DNA of 64,000 nucleotides from Candidatus Accumulibacter affinis (GTDB lineage: Bacteria > Pseudomonadota > Gammaproteobacteria > Burkholderiales > Rhodocyclaceae), in NCBI GenBank assembly GCA_016713625.1, contig JADJOT010000007.1, forward strand, positions 195,186 through 259,185. Reading direction: 5' to 3'. The notes beneath the pieces were generated by a model, which worked only from the letters and a program-made list of their open reading frames with translations, ran no database searches and was not told the origin of the DNA. Made by a program: the position numbers and the translations under genes. Shown here piece after piece: positions 1-8,324 of the stretch (its first letter is position 1; every line of letters starts with the position of its first letter).

Positions 1-719
1 TCGCTGTCGCGGCGACCTGCGCCGCGCTGTCGGGGTTGCTCGTCTGGTGTGCAGTCGCTCCGGGCCCAGCAAAGGCATTGCCAGGGACCGTACGAAGCCA
101 TTGGCGCGACATCTTGCGCGATCGACGTATCCTCGCCTTTTGCGGTGGCTATTTCGGTCACAACTGGGAGCTCTTCGGCTTCCGGGCCTGGCTCGTTGCT
201 TACCTGACCTGGAGGCAGGCCAGCCTAGCGGACGCGTGGACGGCGATGCCGGGATTGATCGCCGCACTGGCGACCTTCCTCGCCGTACCCGCCAGCATCC
301 TCGGCAACGAGGGCGCGCATTACTGGGGGCGCCGGCGCTGGTTGCAGAGCGTGATGCCGCTTTCGTTCCTGTTGGCGCTCCTGGTCGGCTTCTCGGGTGG
401 CCAGTCGACGCGTGTTCTGGTGCCATTGCTGCTCGTCTACGCGGCGAGCACGAATCTCGATTCGGCAGCGCTGACTGCTGGCCTGCTCACCGAGACGCCA
501 CCGGAAATGCGCGGCACTGCGCTTGCGCTGTACTCGTCGATTGGTTTTGCCGGCGGCTTCATCGGACCGGTGGCTTTTGGCGTCGCGCTCGACGTTTTTG
601 GTCGCAGTAATCAGGCGGGTTGGACGGCTGGCTTCGTGACTCTGGCCTGCGGTATCGCCTTCGGGCGTTTGGCGATCGGCAGGATTGGCATCCTGCCAGC
701 AACAACGCAAGTGCGATAA
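1..719 (+). CDS. MFS-type transporter, C-terminal part (5' end outside window)
   Basis: The frame is open from base 3 and has no start inside the window, so about the last 239 residues of a longer protein are seen. The visible part is strongly hydrophobic, with roughly six membrane-spanning stretches. Short basic loops such as GRRRW alternate with glycine-rich helices, as in the C-terminal half of a major facilitator permease. The motif MRGTALALYSSIGFAGGFIGP matches the conserved helix of MFS exporters. It probably transports a small solute across the inner membrane; no substrate can be assigned. It converges on mutY, whose corrected stop lies about 70 bases away. Confidence 0.75.
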   Translation, partial: AVAATCAALSGLLVWCAVAPGPAKALPGTVRSHWRDILRDRRILAFCGGYFGHNWELFGFRAWLVAYLTWRQASLADAWTAMPGLIAALATFLAVPASILGNEGAHYWGRRRWLQSVMPLSFLLALLVGFSGGQSTRVLVPLLLVYAASTNLDSAALTAGLLTETPPEMRGTALALYSSIGFAGGFIGPVAFGVALDVFGRSNQAGWTAGFVTLACGIAFGRLAIGRIGILPATTQVR

Positions 720-789
720 GGAGGGCGGGAGGGCGCCAGGCCAGCGGCTGCCGCCCGCCAGGGGAGAGCAGCCGGCGAGTCTCTGCGGA

Positions 790-1852
790 TCAGCGCGCGT
801 GCGGTGGCGACCGCAGCAACTTCCTGATTGGCGTCGGCAAGGCTGCGCTGCCCACATCCTCCAGTGCCAGCCATTCCCAGCCGCCCTCGCCGGCCCGCAG
901 GCTGCTGATTTCGACGTCGCAACGCAGTACCTGCATGATCAGGCGGAAATGAGTAAAACAGATGGGTGATCGGCGGCATCGCCTGGGTGTCGAGCAGACG
1001 GCAGCCCTGGCGCAGGGCAAAGCTCTCGACCGACTCGCCGTTGAGTTCGGGCAGGCTCAGCAGCCCGCCCCAGATGCCGCTCGGCGGGCGGCGTTGCAGC
1101 AGCACGCGCGAGCCGTCGCTGAGCAACAACAGGCGGTTCGAACGTTCCGGGAGTGCTCTTCTCGCTGCGCGTGTGGGTAGTTCAGCCTGTCGCCCTTCCC
1201 TGCAGGCGACACAGATGGATTGTAGCGGGCAGGCGTCGCAGGCGGGCTTCTGGCGGCGACAAACCGCTGCGCCCAGATCCATCATTCCCTGCGTGTAGGC
1301 TTCGACGCTCACTTCCGGGAGCAGCGATTCGGCGAGCGCCCACATTTCGCGCCCGTTTTGCGCCTTCGACACGCCGCCGGCAAGCCCGAAGCAGCGCGCC
1401 AGCACCCGCTTGACATTGCCATCGAGAATCGCCGCGCGACGACCGAAGGCGAAAACACTGATCGCCGCGGCGGTCGAGCGGCCGATTCCCGGCAAACGGA
1501 CGTTGGCATCGGGATCGGCAGAGAAGCTGCCGCCGGGGCCGCTAACGATGCTCTGCGCGCAGCGGTGCAGATTACGCGCGCGCGCGTAGTAACCGAGGCC
1601 AGACCAAAGTTCGAGGACGCTGTCAAGCGGCGCCGCGGCGAGGGCCTCGAGGCTTGGAAAACGTTCGAGGAAGCGCTCGAAATAGGGAATCACGGTGTGC
1701 ACCCGGGTCTGCTGCAACATGATCTCCGCTAACCAGATGCGGTATGCGTCACGCGTCTGCTGCCAGGGCAGGTCGTGGCGGCCGTTCGCCGTTTGCCAGT
1801 GAATGACCCGACTGGAAAAATCCGGCCTGGCCGGCGTCCGAACCTCAGCCAT
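790..1852 (-). CDS. mutY: A/G-specific adenine glycosylase MutY, with an apparent 1-base frameshift
   Basis: MutY removes adenine mispaired with 8-oxoguanine in base-excision repair. The N-terminal half has the helix-hairpin-helix (LPGIGRSTAAAI), the catalytic aspartate region (ILDGNVKRVL) and the [4Fe-4S] ligands (C-RRQKPA-C-DA-C-PLQSI-C). The C-terminal NUDIX-like 8-oxoG domain starts in frame (RVLLQRRPPSGIWGG) but breaks at an A run on the plus strand (955-958). Past that point the natural sequence (THFRLIMQVLRCDVEISSL) continues in the next frame and stops at 790. Without correction the frame runs wrongly into the MFS gene to 611. One extra base in the homopolymer explains it, so an assembly error is as likely as a mutation. 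Confidence 0.88.
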
Positions 1853-2198
1853 TCGTTGAACCGCGCGGAGCTGGCGGCGAGTCGTCCTCAGTCAGCTTGA
1901 TTTCCCAGCCAGCAAGAACGCATCCCGGCCCCTCGCAGGCGCGACAGGGCGGGAAATGCGCGCAACGAAAATCGTCTCGACAGGCGACGGTGGGGCGGCG
2001 ATAATTGCGCGCCTGGCCTGACCGACGGCGCCAGACGGGAGACGGTGTAAAAAGCCTGGCGGGGGGTGCAAAGATGCTCGCAATGGGTTTTCCGGAGGCG
2101 TGCCAAGTGCTTGGGTGGCATCGCGTGAGGGGTTTTTTAGTGGATTTTCTGCCGAAGTTGAATCTTAGCACGCCTGCACCAGGCCTTCGGGTCGCCTG
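1845..2198 (-). other. Gap between mutY and flavin reductase; possible small Cys-rich reading frame
   Basis: About 345 bases lie between two divergent genes. On the minus strand a frame ending at 1845 overlaps the mutY start by 8 bases. Its last ~45 residues carry five cysteines in C-x5-C-x5-C-x2-C-x4-C order (from about 1990 down), which looks like a small metal-binding protein coupled to mutY. No convincing start codon or ribosome binding site is visible, so I do not call it a gene. Nothing else stands out apart from the divergent promoter space. Confidence 0.3.
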
Positions 2199-2777
2199 AT
2201 GCGCCTCTCTCTGGCCTCTCCGAAATATCCGGAAGCTGACGACCTGCGCTGCGTGCCGGATGAAGACGGGCGCCTCCTGGTGGCAACGGAAGTGCCCTGC
2301 CGTGACCTCCGCGACACCCTCGGCAGCTTTGCCACCGGCGTTACCGTGCTTACGACCCTGGCACCAGACGGCGAGCCCATCGGTGTGACGATCAGTTCCT
2401 TCAATGCCGTTTCCCTGAACCCGCCCTTGATTCTGTGGAGCCTGGCATGCGACTCGCCCCGGCTTGCCGCTTTTCGTTGCGCCAGCCATTATGCAGTCAA
2501 TGTCCTGGCGGCAAATCAACAATGGGTATCGGACGCATTCGCCTCGCGCGATGACGATCGTTTTGGCGGCGTCGGTATAAGTAGTGGATTGGCTGGCGTG
2601 CCGCTGATCGAAGGCTGCTCGGCGTGGTTCGAGTGCCGTAACGAGGTGCAATACCCGGGCGGCGACCACCTTGTTTTCATTGGCCGAGTCGAGCGCCACG
2701 CACGCGGCGACGCCGCCGATCCGTTGATTTTCCATGCGGGTCGTTATCGGCAGTTACGTGACGACTGCGGGAGTTAA
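2199..2777 (+). CDS. Flavin reductase-like domain protein (FMN-binding split barrel)
   Basis: This 192-residue protein belongs to the flavin reductase family (PF01613 type) that reduces free FMN/FAD with NAD(P)H, often for a partner monooxygenase. The signature runs from LRDTLGSFATGVTVLTT (residues ~38-54) through ISSFNAVSLNPPLILWS to FECRNEVQYPGGDHLVFIGRV near the C-terminus. Those are the usual flavin-contact strands. The first ~35 residues are extra compared with many homologues and the true start could lie further in. It stands alone, with no partner oxygenase beside it, so its physiological partner is unknown. Confidence 0.82.
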   Translation: MRLSLASPKYPEADDLRCVPDEDGRLLVATEVPCRDLRDTLGSFATGVTVLTTLAPDGEPIGVTISSFNAVSLNPPLILWSLACDSPRLAAFRCASHYAVNVLAANQQWVSDAFASRDDDRFGGVGISSGLAGVPLIEGCSAWFECRNEVQYPGGDHLVFIGRVERHARGDAADPLIFHAGRYRQLRDDCGS

Positions 2778-2959
2778 CGGTCGTGGGTTTCATCAGCGGG
2801 GGTGTCTGGAATCGCCATGACCGTTAGCCCCGGCAGTGCTCAGCCCTGAAAATGGAGTTCTCCCGCTAAATAAGCAGATTATTTCCGCATCGCTGCCGCG
2901 GCTTTTACCGGAAATGGTCCATCCCCGGTCAATTGAGTTGACGAATACCCTGCAGCCTG

Positions 2960-2987
2960 TTGCAATTGACAGCTGTTCGTGTATAAG
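2960..2987 (+). promoter_or_regulatory. Predicted sigma-70 promoter for the H-NS gene
   Basis: TTGCAA at 2960-2965 and TATAAG at 2982-2987 are separated by 16 bases and lie 27 bases before a strong ribosome binding site (GAAGGAGGAT, 3001-3010). The surrounding 230 bases are AT-richer than the genes on either side. An alternative -35 (TTGACG, 2938-2943) pairs less well with a -10. Confidence 0.45.
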
Positions 2988-3013
2988 GTGTTTCTTTTGT
3001 GAAGGAGGATTGT

Positions 3014-3334
3014 ATGGCCAGTTATAAAGAACTACTCGCACAACGTGCGATGTTGGAAAGAGAAATAGAAGAAGCTCGGCAAACAGAGTTGTCGGATGCC
3101 ATCGGTCGAGCAAAGCAGTTGATTGCCGAACACGGTTTGACGGCAGCGGACCTCGGCTTCAAAGTGGCTGGCGGATTCGCCGGAATGACCGCTGGAAAAA
3201 TCCGGACACCGGTTGCCGTGAAATACCGCGGTCCCAACGGCGAAACCTGGTCGGGCCGCGGTAAGGCACCAAACTGGCTGACCAGCCTGGTCGGCCAGGG
3301 GCGGAACCGCGACGACTTCCTCGTTTCCCCCTGA
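3014..3334 (+). CDS. H-NS family nucleoid protein
   Basis: This 106-residue protein has the H-NS layout: an N-terminal coiled coil for oligomerisation (SYKELLAQRAMLEREIEEARQ), a linker, and the C-terminal AT-hook-like DNA-binding domain (KYRGPNGETWSGRGKAPNWL). Proteins of this type silence AT-rich and horizontally acquired DNA. The start at 3014 is chosen because GAAGGAGGAT sits 3-12 bases before it; an upstream in-frame start would overlap that site. It is a single gene. In a genome carrying this much acquired DNA it is a plausible silencer, but that target is inference. Confidence 0.9.
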   Translation: MASYKELLAQRAMLEREIEEARQTELSDAIGRAKQLIAEHGLTAADLGFKVAGGFAGMTAGKIRTPVAVKYRGPNGETWSGRGKAPNWLTSLVGQGRNRDDFLVSP

Positions 3335-3547
3335 GCTCGGCTAGCGCAGGGCACTTCGCGGCGAAACCAAGAAAACATACCGCCGGCGAAGTGCCAACTG
3401 CGGAAGCTGACTACAAGGTGCTGCAGCCGGACACCCACATAACCCAATCCTGAACTTGCCGCGGATTATCCTGGCGTTGATGTGCGTTGCCTGCGAGCCT
3501 GTCAACAGACCCCGAAAATCGTCAGCAGACTCCTGGACAGCTAACGA

Positions 3548-4546
3548 ATGAACATCCTGGTGACCGGTGGCGCCGGTTATATCGGTTCGCATGCTTGTGT
3601 CGCGCTGCTCGCAGCGGGCCACCAAGTGATGGTGGTAGACAATCTCTCGAACAGCCGCCCAGAGGTACTCGATCGAGTGGCGCAGATCACCGGCCAACGG
3701 CCGCTCTTTTTCGAAGGCGATGTCCGTGACCGGGAATTGTTGCGGCGGTTGTTTGCCACAGCACCAGTCGATGCGGTAATCCATTTCGCGGGCCTGAAGG
3801 CGGTCGGCGAGTCGGTAGAGCAGCCCTTGCGGTATTATGATTGCAACGTCGGCGGAGCGATCTCGCTGTGCGAGGTGATGGCAGAAATGGCCGTCAGAAC
3901 ACTGATTTTCAGTTCCTCGGCGACCGTCTATGGCGACCCGGTTTCGGTACCGATCCGCGAAGATTTTCCGCGTTCGGCGACCAATCCCTACGGCGCCAGC
4001 AAGCTGATGATTGAAGACATCCTTGCCGACCTGGCGCACGCCGACGCTGCCTGGCGAATAGCGCGCCTACGTTATTTCAACCCGGTCGGCGCCCATCCCA
4101 GTGGCCTGATTGGCGAGGAACCGAATGGCGTTCCCAACAATCTGCTGCCCTATGTGGCGCAGGTGGCCGCCGGACGGCGCCCGCAGCTGAGTGTTTTCGG
4201 CAGCGATTATCCGACGCCTGACGGCACCGGCGTTCGCGATTACATTCACGTGATGGATCTCGTCGAGGGTCACCTCGCGGCACTTGATTACCTGCTCGCC
4301 AAGGGCGGCCTGTTGACCGTCAACCTGGGAACCGGTTGCGGTTACTCGGTCCTCGACATGGTGCGCGCTTTCGCCGCCGCCAGCGGCCGGCCAGTGCCCT
4401 ACGCGCTGATGCCACGCCGAGCCGGCGATGTGGCGACCTGCTACGCCGACCCACACCTGGCTGCCGACCTGCTTGGCTGGCGAGCGCAACGTGGCATCGA
4501 GCAGATGTGCGCCGACGCCTGGCGCTGGCAACAGACGGCGGCCTGA
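3548..4546 (+). CDS. galE: UDP-glucose 4-epimerase
   Basis: GalE interconverts UDP-glucose and UDP-galactose using bound NAD. The Rossmann motif TGGAGYIGSHACVALL is at residues 6-21. FSSSATVYG is the catalytic-Ser/Thr strand, and the YxxxK pair is in NPYGASKLMIEDI (around residue 148). RYFNPVGAHPSGLIGE and VRDYIHVMDLVEGH are typical C-terminal GalE blocks. At 332 residues it is normal length. It lies 9 bases upstream of apaH and is probably co-transcribed. It would supply UDP-galactose to cell-surface glycans, including any made by the glycosyltransferase cluster at 36-45 kb. Confidence 0.95.
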   Translation: MNILVTGGAGYIGSHACVALLAAGHQVMVVDNLSNSRPEVLDRVAQITGQRPLFFEGDVRDRELLRRLFATAPVDAVIHFAGLKAVGESVEQPLRYYDCNVGGAISLCEVMAEMAVRTLIFSSSATVYGDPVSVPIREDFPRSATNPYGASKLMIEDILADLAHADAAWRIARLRYFNPVGAHPSGLIGEEPNGVPNNLLPYVAQVAAGRRPQLSVFGSDYPTPDGTGVRDYIHVMDLVEGHLAALDYLLAKGGLLTVNLGTGCGYSVLDMVRAFAAASGRPVPYALMPRRAGDVATCYADPHLAADLLGWRAQRGIEQMCADAWRWQQTAA

Positions 4547-4555
4547 GCACCGGGT

Positions 4556-5374
4556 ATGGCGACCTACGCAATCGGCGACATCCAGGGCTGCTTCGACTCG
4601 CTGCAGCAACTCCTCGAAAAATGCCGCTTTGACCCCGCCAGCGATCGCCTGTGGCTGGTTGGCGACCTTGTCAATCGTGGCCCGCGCTCACTGGCAACGC
4701 TGCGCTTCGTCCGCGGTCTCGGCTCTGCCGCGGTCACGGTCCTCGGTAATCACGATCTCTACCTGTTGATGGCTGCCGCAGGCTTTGGCCGGCGGAGCAA
4801 GGGCGACACGCTCGACGAGATCCTGAATGCGCCAGACCGTGATGAACTGCTCGACTGGCTTCGCCATCGACCGCTATGCCATCGCGAAGGCGAATTCTGC
4901 CTGGTGCATGCCGGACTGTTGCCGCAATGGACCGTCGCCAGGGCGCGTGCGCTGGCCGCCGAGGCGGAGGCGATGCTCGCCAGCTCTTCTTATACGGATT
5001 TTCTCGCCAACATGTGGGGCAGCGAACCCGCGGCGTGGAGTGAAGACCTCGAAGGCTGGCCGCGCCTGCGGGTGATTGTCAACGCGATGACCCGCATGCG
5101 CTTCTGTTCGCCCGCTGGCGTGATGGAGTTCAAGAGCAAGGGCGAGGTCACGGCCGCGCCGGCCAATTGCCTGCCGTGGTTCGCAGTCCCGGGGCGGCGG
5201 AGTGCCGCTGAGGTGCTGGTGTTTGGTCATTGGTCAGCCCTCGGACTGAGAGTCGAACCGAACTTGCTGGCGCTGGATTCGGGTTGTTACTGGGGCCGCC
5301 ATCTGACGGCGGTGCGCCTGGATGACCGTGCGCTATTCCAGGTCGATTGCTCGGCAGCCGACGCGCTCGGCTGA
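4556..5374 (+). CDS. apaH: Symmetrical bis(5'-nucleosyl)-tetraphosphatase
   Basis: ApaH hydrolyses Ap4A to two ADP and also removes Np4 caps from RNA. It is a calcineurin-like metallophosphatase. Metal-binding motifs appear in order: GDIQGC (residues 7-12), GDLVNRGP (~36-43), GNHD (~65-68), then VHAGLLP and the late FGHWSALG. Length (272) is normal for the family. The start follows galE by 9 bases, consistent with a two-gene transcript. The next gene starts about 150 bases later and is unrelated. Confidence 0.95.
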   Translation: MATYAIGDIQGCFDSLQQLLEKCRFDPASDRLWLVGDLVNRGPRSLATLRFVRGLGSAAVTVLGNHDLYLLMAAAGFGRRSKGDTLDEILNAPDRDELLDWLRHRPLCHREGEFCLVHAGLLPQWTVARARALAAEAEAMLASSSYTDFLANMWGSEPAAWSEDLEGWPRLRVIVNAMTRMRFCSPAGVMEFKSKGEVTAAPANCLPWFAVPGRRSAAEVLVFGHWSALGLRVEPNLLALDSGCYWGRHLTAVRLDDRALFQVDCSAADALG

Positions 5375-5527
5375 AGCGATCGCCTCCAGCCGGATCGTCG
5401 CCAGATCCGGGAATTGACTCGGGTTGACCGGGGCTCCTATACTCCCGCTGAGTCGCTGGATTTCCTGTCCTTGCCCGGCGATCGCTATTGCCGTCCTGAC
5501 GCAGCATGAGAAGGTACTGCTGCCAGG

Positions 5528-6727
5528 ATGGGCGTCCACGCAACGAATCATCAGCAGCCACCCTGCATGCCAACACGCATCCCGCCGGAAAAGTTCCTGG
5601 TCGCCTTCTCCCTGGCCGGAGAAGAGCGCGATTTCGTTCGCGGCATCGCCGAGGCGGTGGAGCAGCAACTGGGTCCGGATACGGTTTTCTATTACGAGTG
5701 GTTCGAACACTGGCTTGCCGGCGCCGATGCCGACCTCAAACTGCAGCGTCTCTACGGACAGAGTTGCGCGTTGGCGGTCGTCTGCGTCTCGCGGGCTTAT
5801 GTCAACAAGCCCTGGACGCTGGCGGAAAACGAAGCCATTCGCGCGCGGCTGATGCAGTCACGAGGCTCGCAAGACCCGCGCGAGCCGGAAGCGATTCTCC
5901 CGATCCGCGTCGGCGACGGCGAACTGTTGGACATCCCCTTCAACACCATCGTCCCGGACGTCCGCAGCAGGACGACCGACGAAGCGGCCAGCTTGATCAT
6001 CGATCGCCTGCGACTGCTCGTTCCGGACCTGGCGACGGCATCGGTTCGCGCGTCTGCCGGCCCTTGTTGGCCGCCAACGCCTCTCGCGCTGCGCTGGCCG
6101 ATGGCCGACCACAGTGGCGCGCGCGAGGCGTTTGGCGAGTTGCTGACCGCCGGCGTCGGCTGGCGCTATCTGCCGATCCGGGGTGCCAGCGAGACCGGCA
6201 AGAGTCACATCGCTCGCCAGATGCTCGCCAATGCCCTGGCGATTCCGGACATCGCTTGCGGACGCTTCGATTTCAAGGGCAGCACCGACCTGGACCGCGA
6301 AGTGCGTGCCTTCATCCAGGAACTCGGCGTGCCAGAACCGCCGGCGACGCTGCGGCTGCACGAACGCCTCGACCAGATCCTCGGCGGGCTGCGGCAGCGC
6401 GCCAGGCCCACCTTGTTGATCTTCGATACCTACGAAGTGGCCGGCGAAGCGCAGGAGTGGGTCGAAAGGCAGCTTCTCGCGTGCCTCGTGCGGGCGACCT
6501 GGCTGCGCGTTGCCATTGCCGGGCTGCAGTTACCCGACGCCACTGGCGCGGTCTGGGCGGCGGTGGCTCGCGCCACCCTGCAGCTAACGCCACCACCAGC
6601 CGGTGATTGGTACGCATACGGCAGGCAGCACCGTCCCGACCTCAAGCTGCAGGAGGTGAAGACCGCCTGCCGTCTTTCCGACGGTAGAGCCAGCCTGCTT
6701 GCGCAGCTTCTCGGCCCGCGCTCCTGA
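5528..6727 (+). CDS. TIR-domain protein with P-loop NTPase (STAND-like)
   Basis: The N-terminal ~150 residues are a TIR-like fold. They run from KFLVAFSLAGEERDFVRGIAEAV, through an acidic loop, to LAVVCVSRAYVNKPWTLAENEAI, where a glutamate sits at the place of the NADase catalytic residue. A P-loop (GASETGKSH, ~residues 218-226) and a Walker B-like strand (PTLLIFDTYE) follow, giving a truncated STAND/AAA module. Such TIR-NTPases act as pathogen sensors that deplete NAD or make cyclic-ADP-ribose signals. Its stop is one base before the TPR gene, so the two are almost certainly one operon and perhaps a split NLR-like protein. The start could instead be 5567; neither has a good ribosome binding site. 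Confidence 0.75.
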   Translation: MGVHATNHQQPPCMPTRIPPEKFLVAFSLAGEERDFVRGIAEAVEQQLGPDTVFYYEWFEHWLAGADADLKLQRLYGQSCALAVVCVSRAYVNKPWTLAENEAIRARLMQSRGSQDPREPEAILPIRVGDGELLDIPFNTIVPDVRSRTTDEAASLIIDRLRLLVPDLATASVRASAGPCWPPTPLALRWPMADHSGAREAFGELLTAGVGWRYLPIRGASETGKSHIARQMLANALAIPDIACGRFDFKGSTDLDREVRAFIQELGVPEPPATLRLHERLDQILGGLRQRARPTLLIFDTYEVAGEAQEWVERQLLACLVRATWLRVAIAGLQLPDATGAVWAAVARATLQLTPPPAGDWYAYGRQHRPDLKLQEVKTACRLSDGRASLLAQLLGPRS

Positions 6728-6728
6728 C

Positions 6729-8204
6729 ATGGAATTCGCCGAACAGCTGCGCATTATCGAGGCCGCTCAGGGCGACCCGGCGAAGCTCGCGCTGGCTACC
6801 GTCGACCTGGCGTATCCCGACCTGCCGTCAGCAGAACGCGCGGCGCTCAGGGCGGCGCTCGAAGCCGCGGCGATTGCTCACTGGTGCGATGAAGCGATTC
6901 TCGCCGCGCTGCTCGAGACCTCGCCAGAAGAAAGCGGCACGCAGCTCGTCCGTCTGCAGGCTCTCCGCGTCGTCGAGCGCTTTCCGGCACGCGGCGACAA
7001 GGCCATCAACGTCCACGAAGCCTCGCGGCTGGCATTGCGCACCAGTCTGGCGTACGGCGCTGCGGAGCGATTTCGCGCGTGGTCGGCCCGGGCGGCCGCG
7101 TACTGGGCCGCTGATCCGAGTGCTGCCGGCCGCATCGAGTGGATTTATCACCTCTTGAGTAGCGACCCCGACCGTGGCGCGAGCGAACTGGAAAGCCTCG
7201 ATCGCCGGTGGAGCAGTGAGGCGCACCCCGAAGATCGCTACGCGCTGGCTGCGGCGCTGGGCGAACTCGAAAAGGCAGGGCTGCTACAAGGACGGGCGCG
7301 GGTCTGGGTTCTCCTCGTTATCGCGTGGACCCGCGCGAGTCGTGGTGAGTCTTCGCAACTCGCCGACGTGGCGAGGCAGACCCTGTGCCTAGCCCGCGCA
7401 GCGACTGACCCACGCGCCGAGGCTGATGCCCAGTGCCTGCTTGGCGACGCGCTGCGGGCGCAGGGCCAGCTCAAACCGGCGCAGAGGGCGTTTGCGGAAA
7501 ACCTGGCGATCAGCCACCGGCTGGCTAGGCAAAACCCGAGCAGTGCCGGCTGGCAACGGGAGCTGGCTGTTGCGCACAGCCGCTTCGGCGATGTGCTGCA
7601 GGAGCGGGGCCAGTTTACCGCGGCGCAGGCGGCGTTTGCCAAATGCCTGGAGATCAGCCGCCGGCTGGCCGAGTACGACCCGAGCAACGCCGGCTGGCAG
7701 CGGAAGCTAGCGGTCGCGTACAGCCGCGTCGGCGGTTTGCTGCAGGCGCAGCGTCACCTCGAAGCGGCGCAGGAGGCATTTGTCGAATGTTTGGCGATCA
7801 GCCGCCGGCTGGCCAAGCACGACCCGAGCAACGCTGGCTGGCAGCGTGACCTAGCGGTTGCGTACCACCGCGTCTGCTGCGTGCTGCAGGCGCAGGGTGA
7901 GCGCGAAGCGGCGCAGGCGGCGTTGGCCGAAACCCTCGCGATCAGCCGCCGGCTAGCTGAGCAGGACCCGAGCAACGCCGACTGGCAGGGGGAGCTGGCG
8001 GTCGCTTCCTGGTGGCAGGCCGCGCTTCACATGCAGAGGGGCAATCCTCAGATGGCCGTCGGGTTCTACGAAGATGCGAGCCGGATCCTGGGGGCGCTGA
8101 CCGAAAAGGCTCCGCACGTCGTCCAATGGGCTGGCGACCGGGATGCCGTCGATGCTGCTTTGGCACGTTGCCGGCTGATGATCGAGTCCGGCAAATCGAG
8201 TTAA
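6729..8204 (+). CDS. TPR-repeat protein paired with the TIR-NTPase
   Basis: This 491-residue protein begins with a helical, winged-helix-like segment (~residues 1-210) resembling the region after the NTPase in STAND proteins. It then carries tetratricopeptide repeats. Four copies of a 48-residue unit, containing SRRLAxxDPSNAGWQR and LQAQGxxxAAQ, run from about residue 235 to 430. Its start follows the TIR gene stop by one base. In the usual STAND plan the repeats sense the trigger and the TIR domain is the effector, so together these two genes look like a two-piece TIR-NLR. No phage specificity can be read from the sequence. Confidence 0.75.
   Translation: MEFAEQLRIIEAAQGDPAKLALATVDLAYPDLPSAERAALRAALEAAAIAHWCDEAILAALLETSPEESGTQLVRLQALRVVERFPARGDKAINVHEASRLALRTSLAYGAAERFRAWSARAAAYWAADPSAAGRIEWIYHLLSSDPDRGASELESLDRRWSSEAHPEDRYALAAALGELEKAGLLQGRARVWVLLVIAWTRASRGESSQLADVARQTLCLARAATDPRAEADAQCLLGDALRAQGQLKPAQRAFAENLAISHRLARQNPSSAGWQRELAVAHSRFGDVLQERGQFTAAQAAFAKCLEISRRLAEYDPSNAGWQRKLAVAYSRVGGLLQAQRHLEAAQEAFVECLAISRRLAKHDPSNAGWQRDLAVAYHRVCCVLQAQGEREAAQAALAETLAISRRLAEQDPSNADWQGELAVASWWQAALHMQRGNPQMAVGFYEDASRILGALTEKAPHVVQWAGDRDAVDAALARCRLMIESGKSS
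7509..8000 (+). repeat. 144-bp tandem repeat coding for the TPR units
   Basis: The block starting ATCAGCC recurs at 7509, 7653, 7797 and 7941, an exact 144-base (48-codon) period. Copies 2-4 are the most alike. High similarity at DNA level suggests recent expansion or gene conversion. Confidence 0.85.
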
Positions 8205-8324
8205 GCGCATCGCTGGCATGCGACAAGTCGCAGCCGGGCGACAGCGGGCGCCGCCAGGACGCGCAGCTGCGTAACAAGGACGTATAGCCTGGAATTCCTG
8301 TCGTAGTTCGCCTCGGAGAATCGC

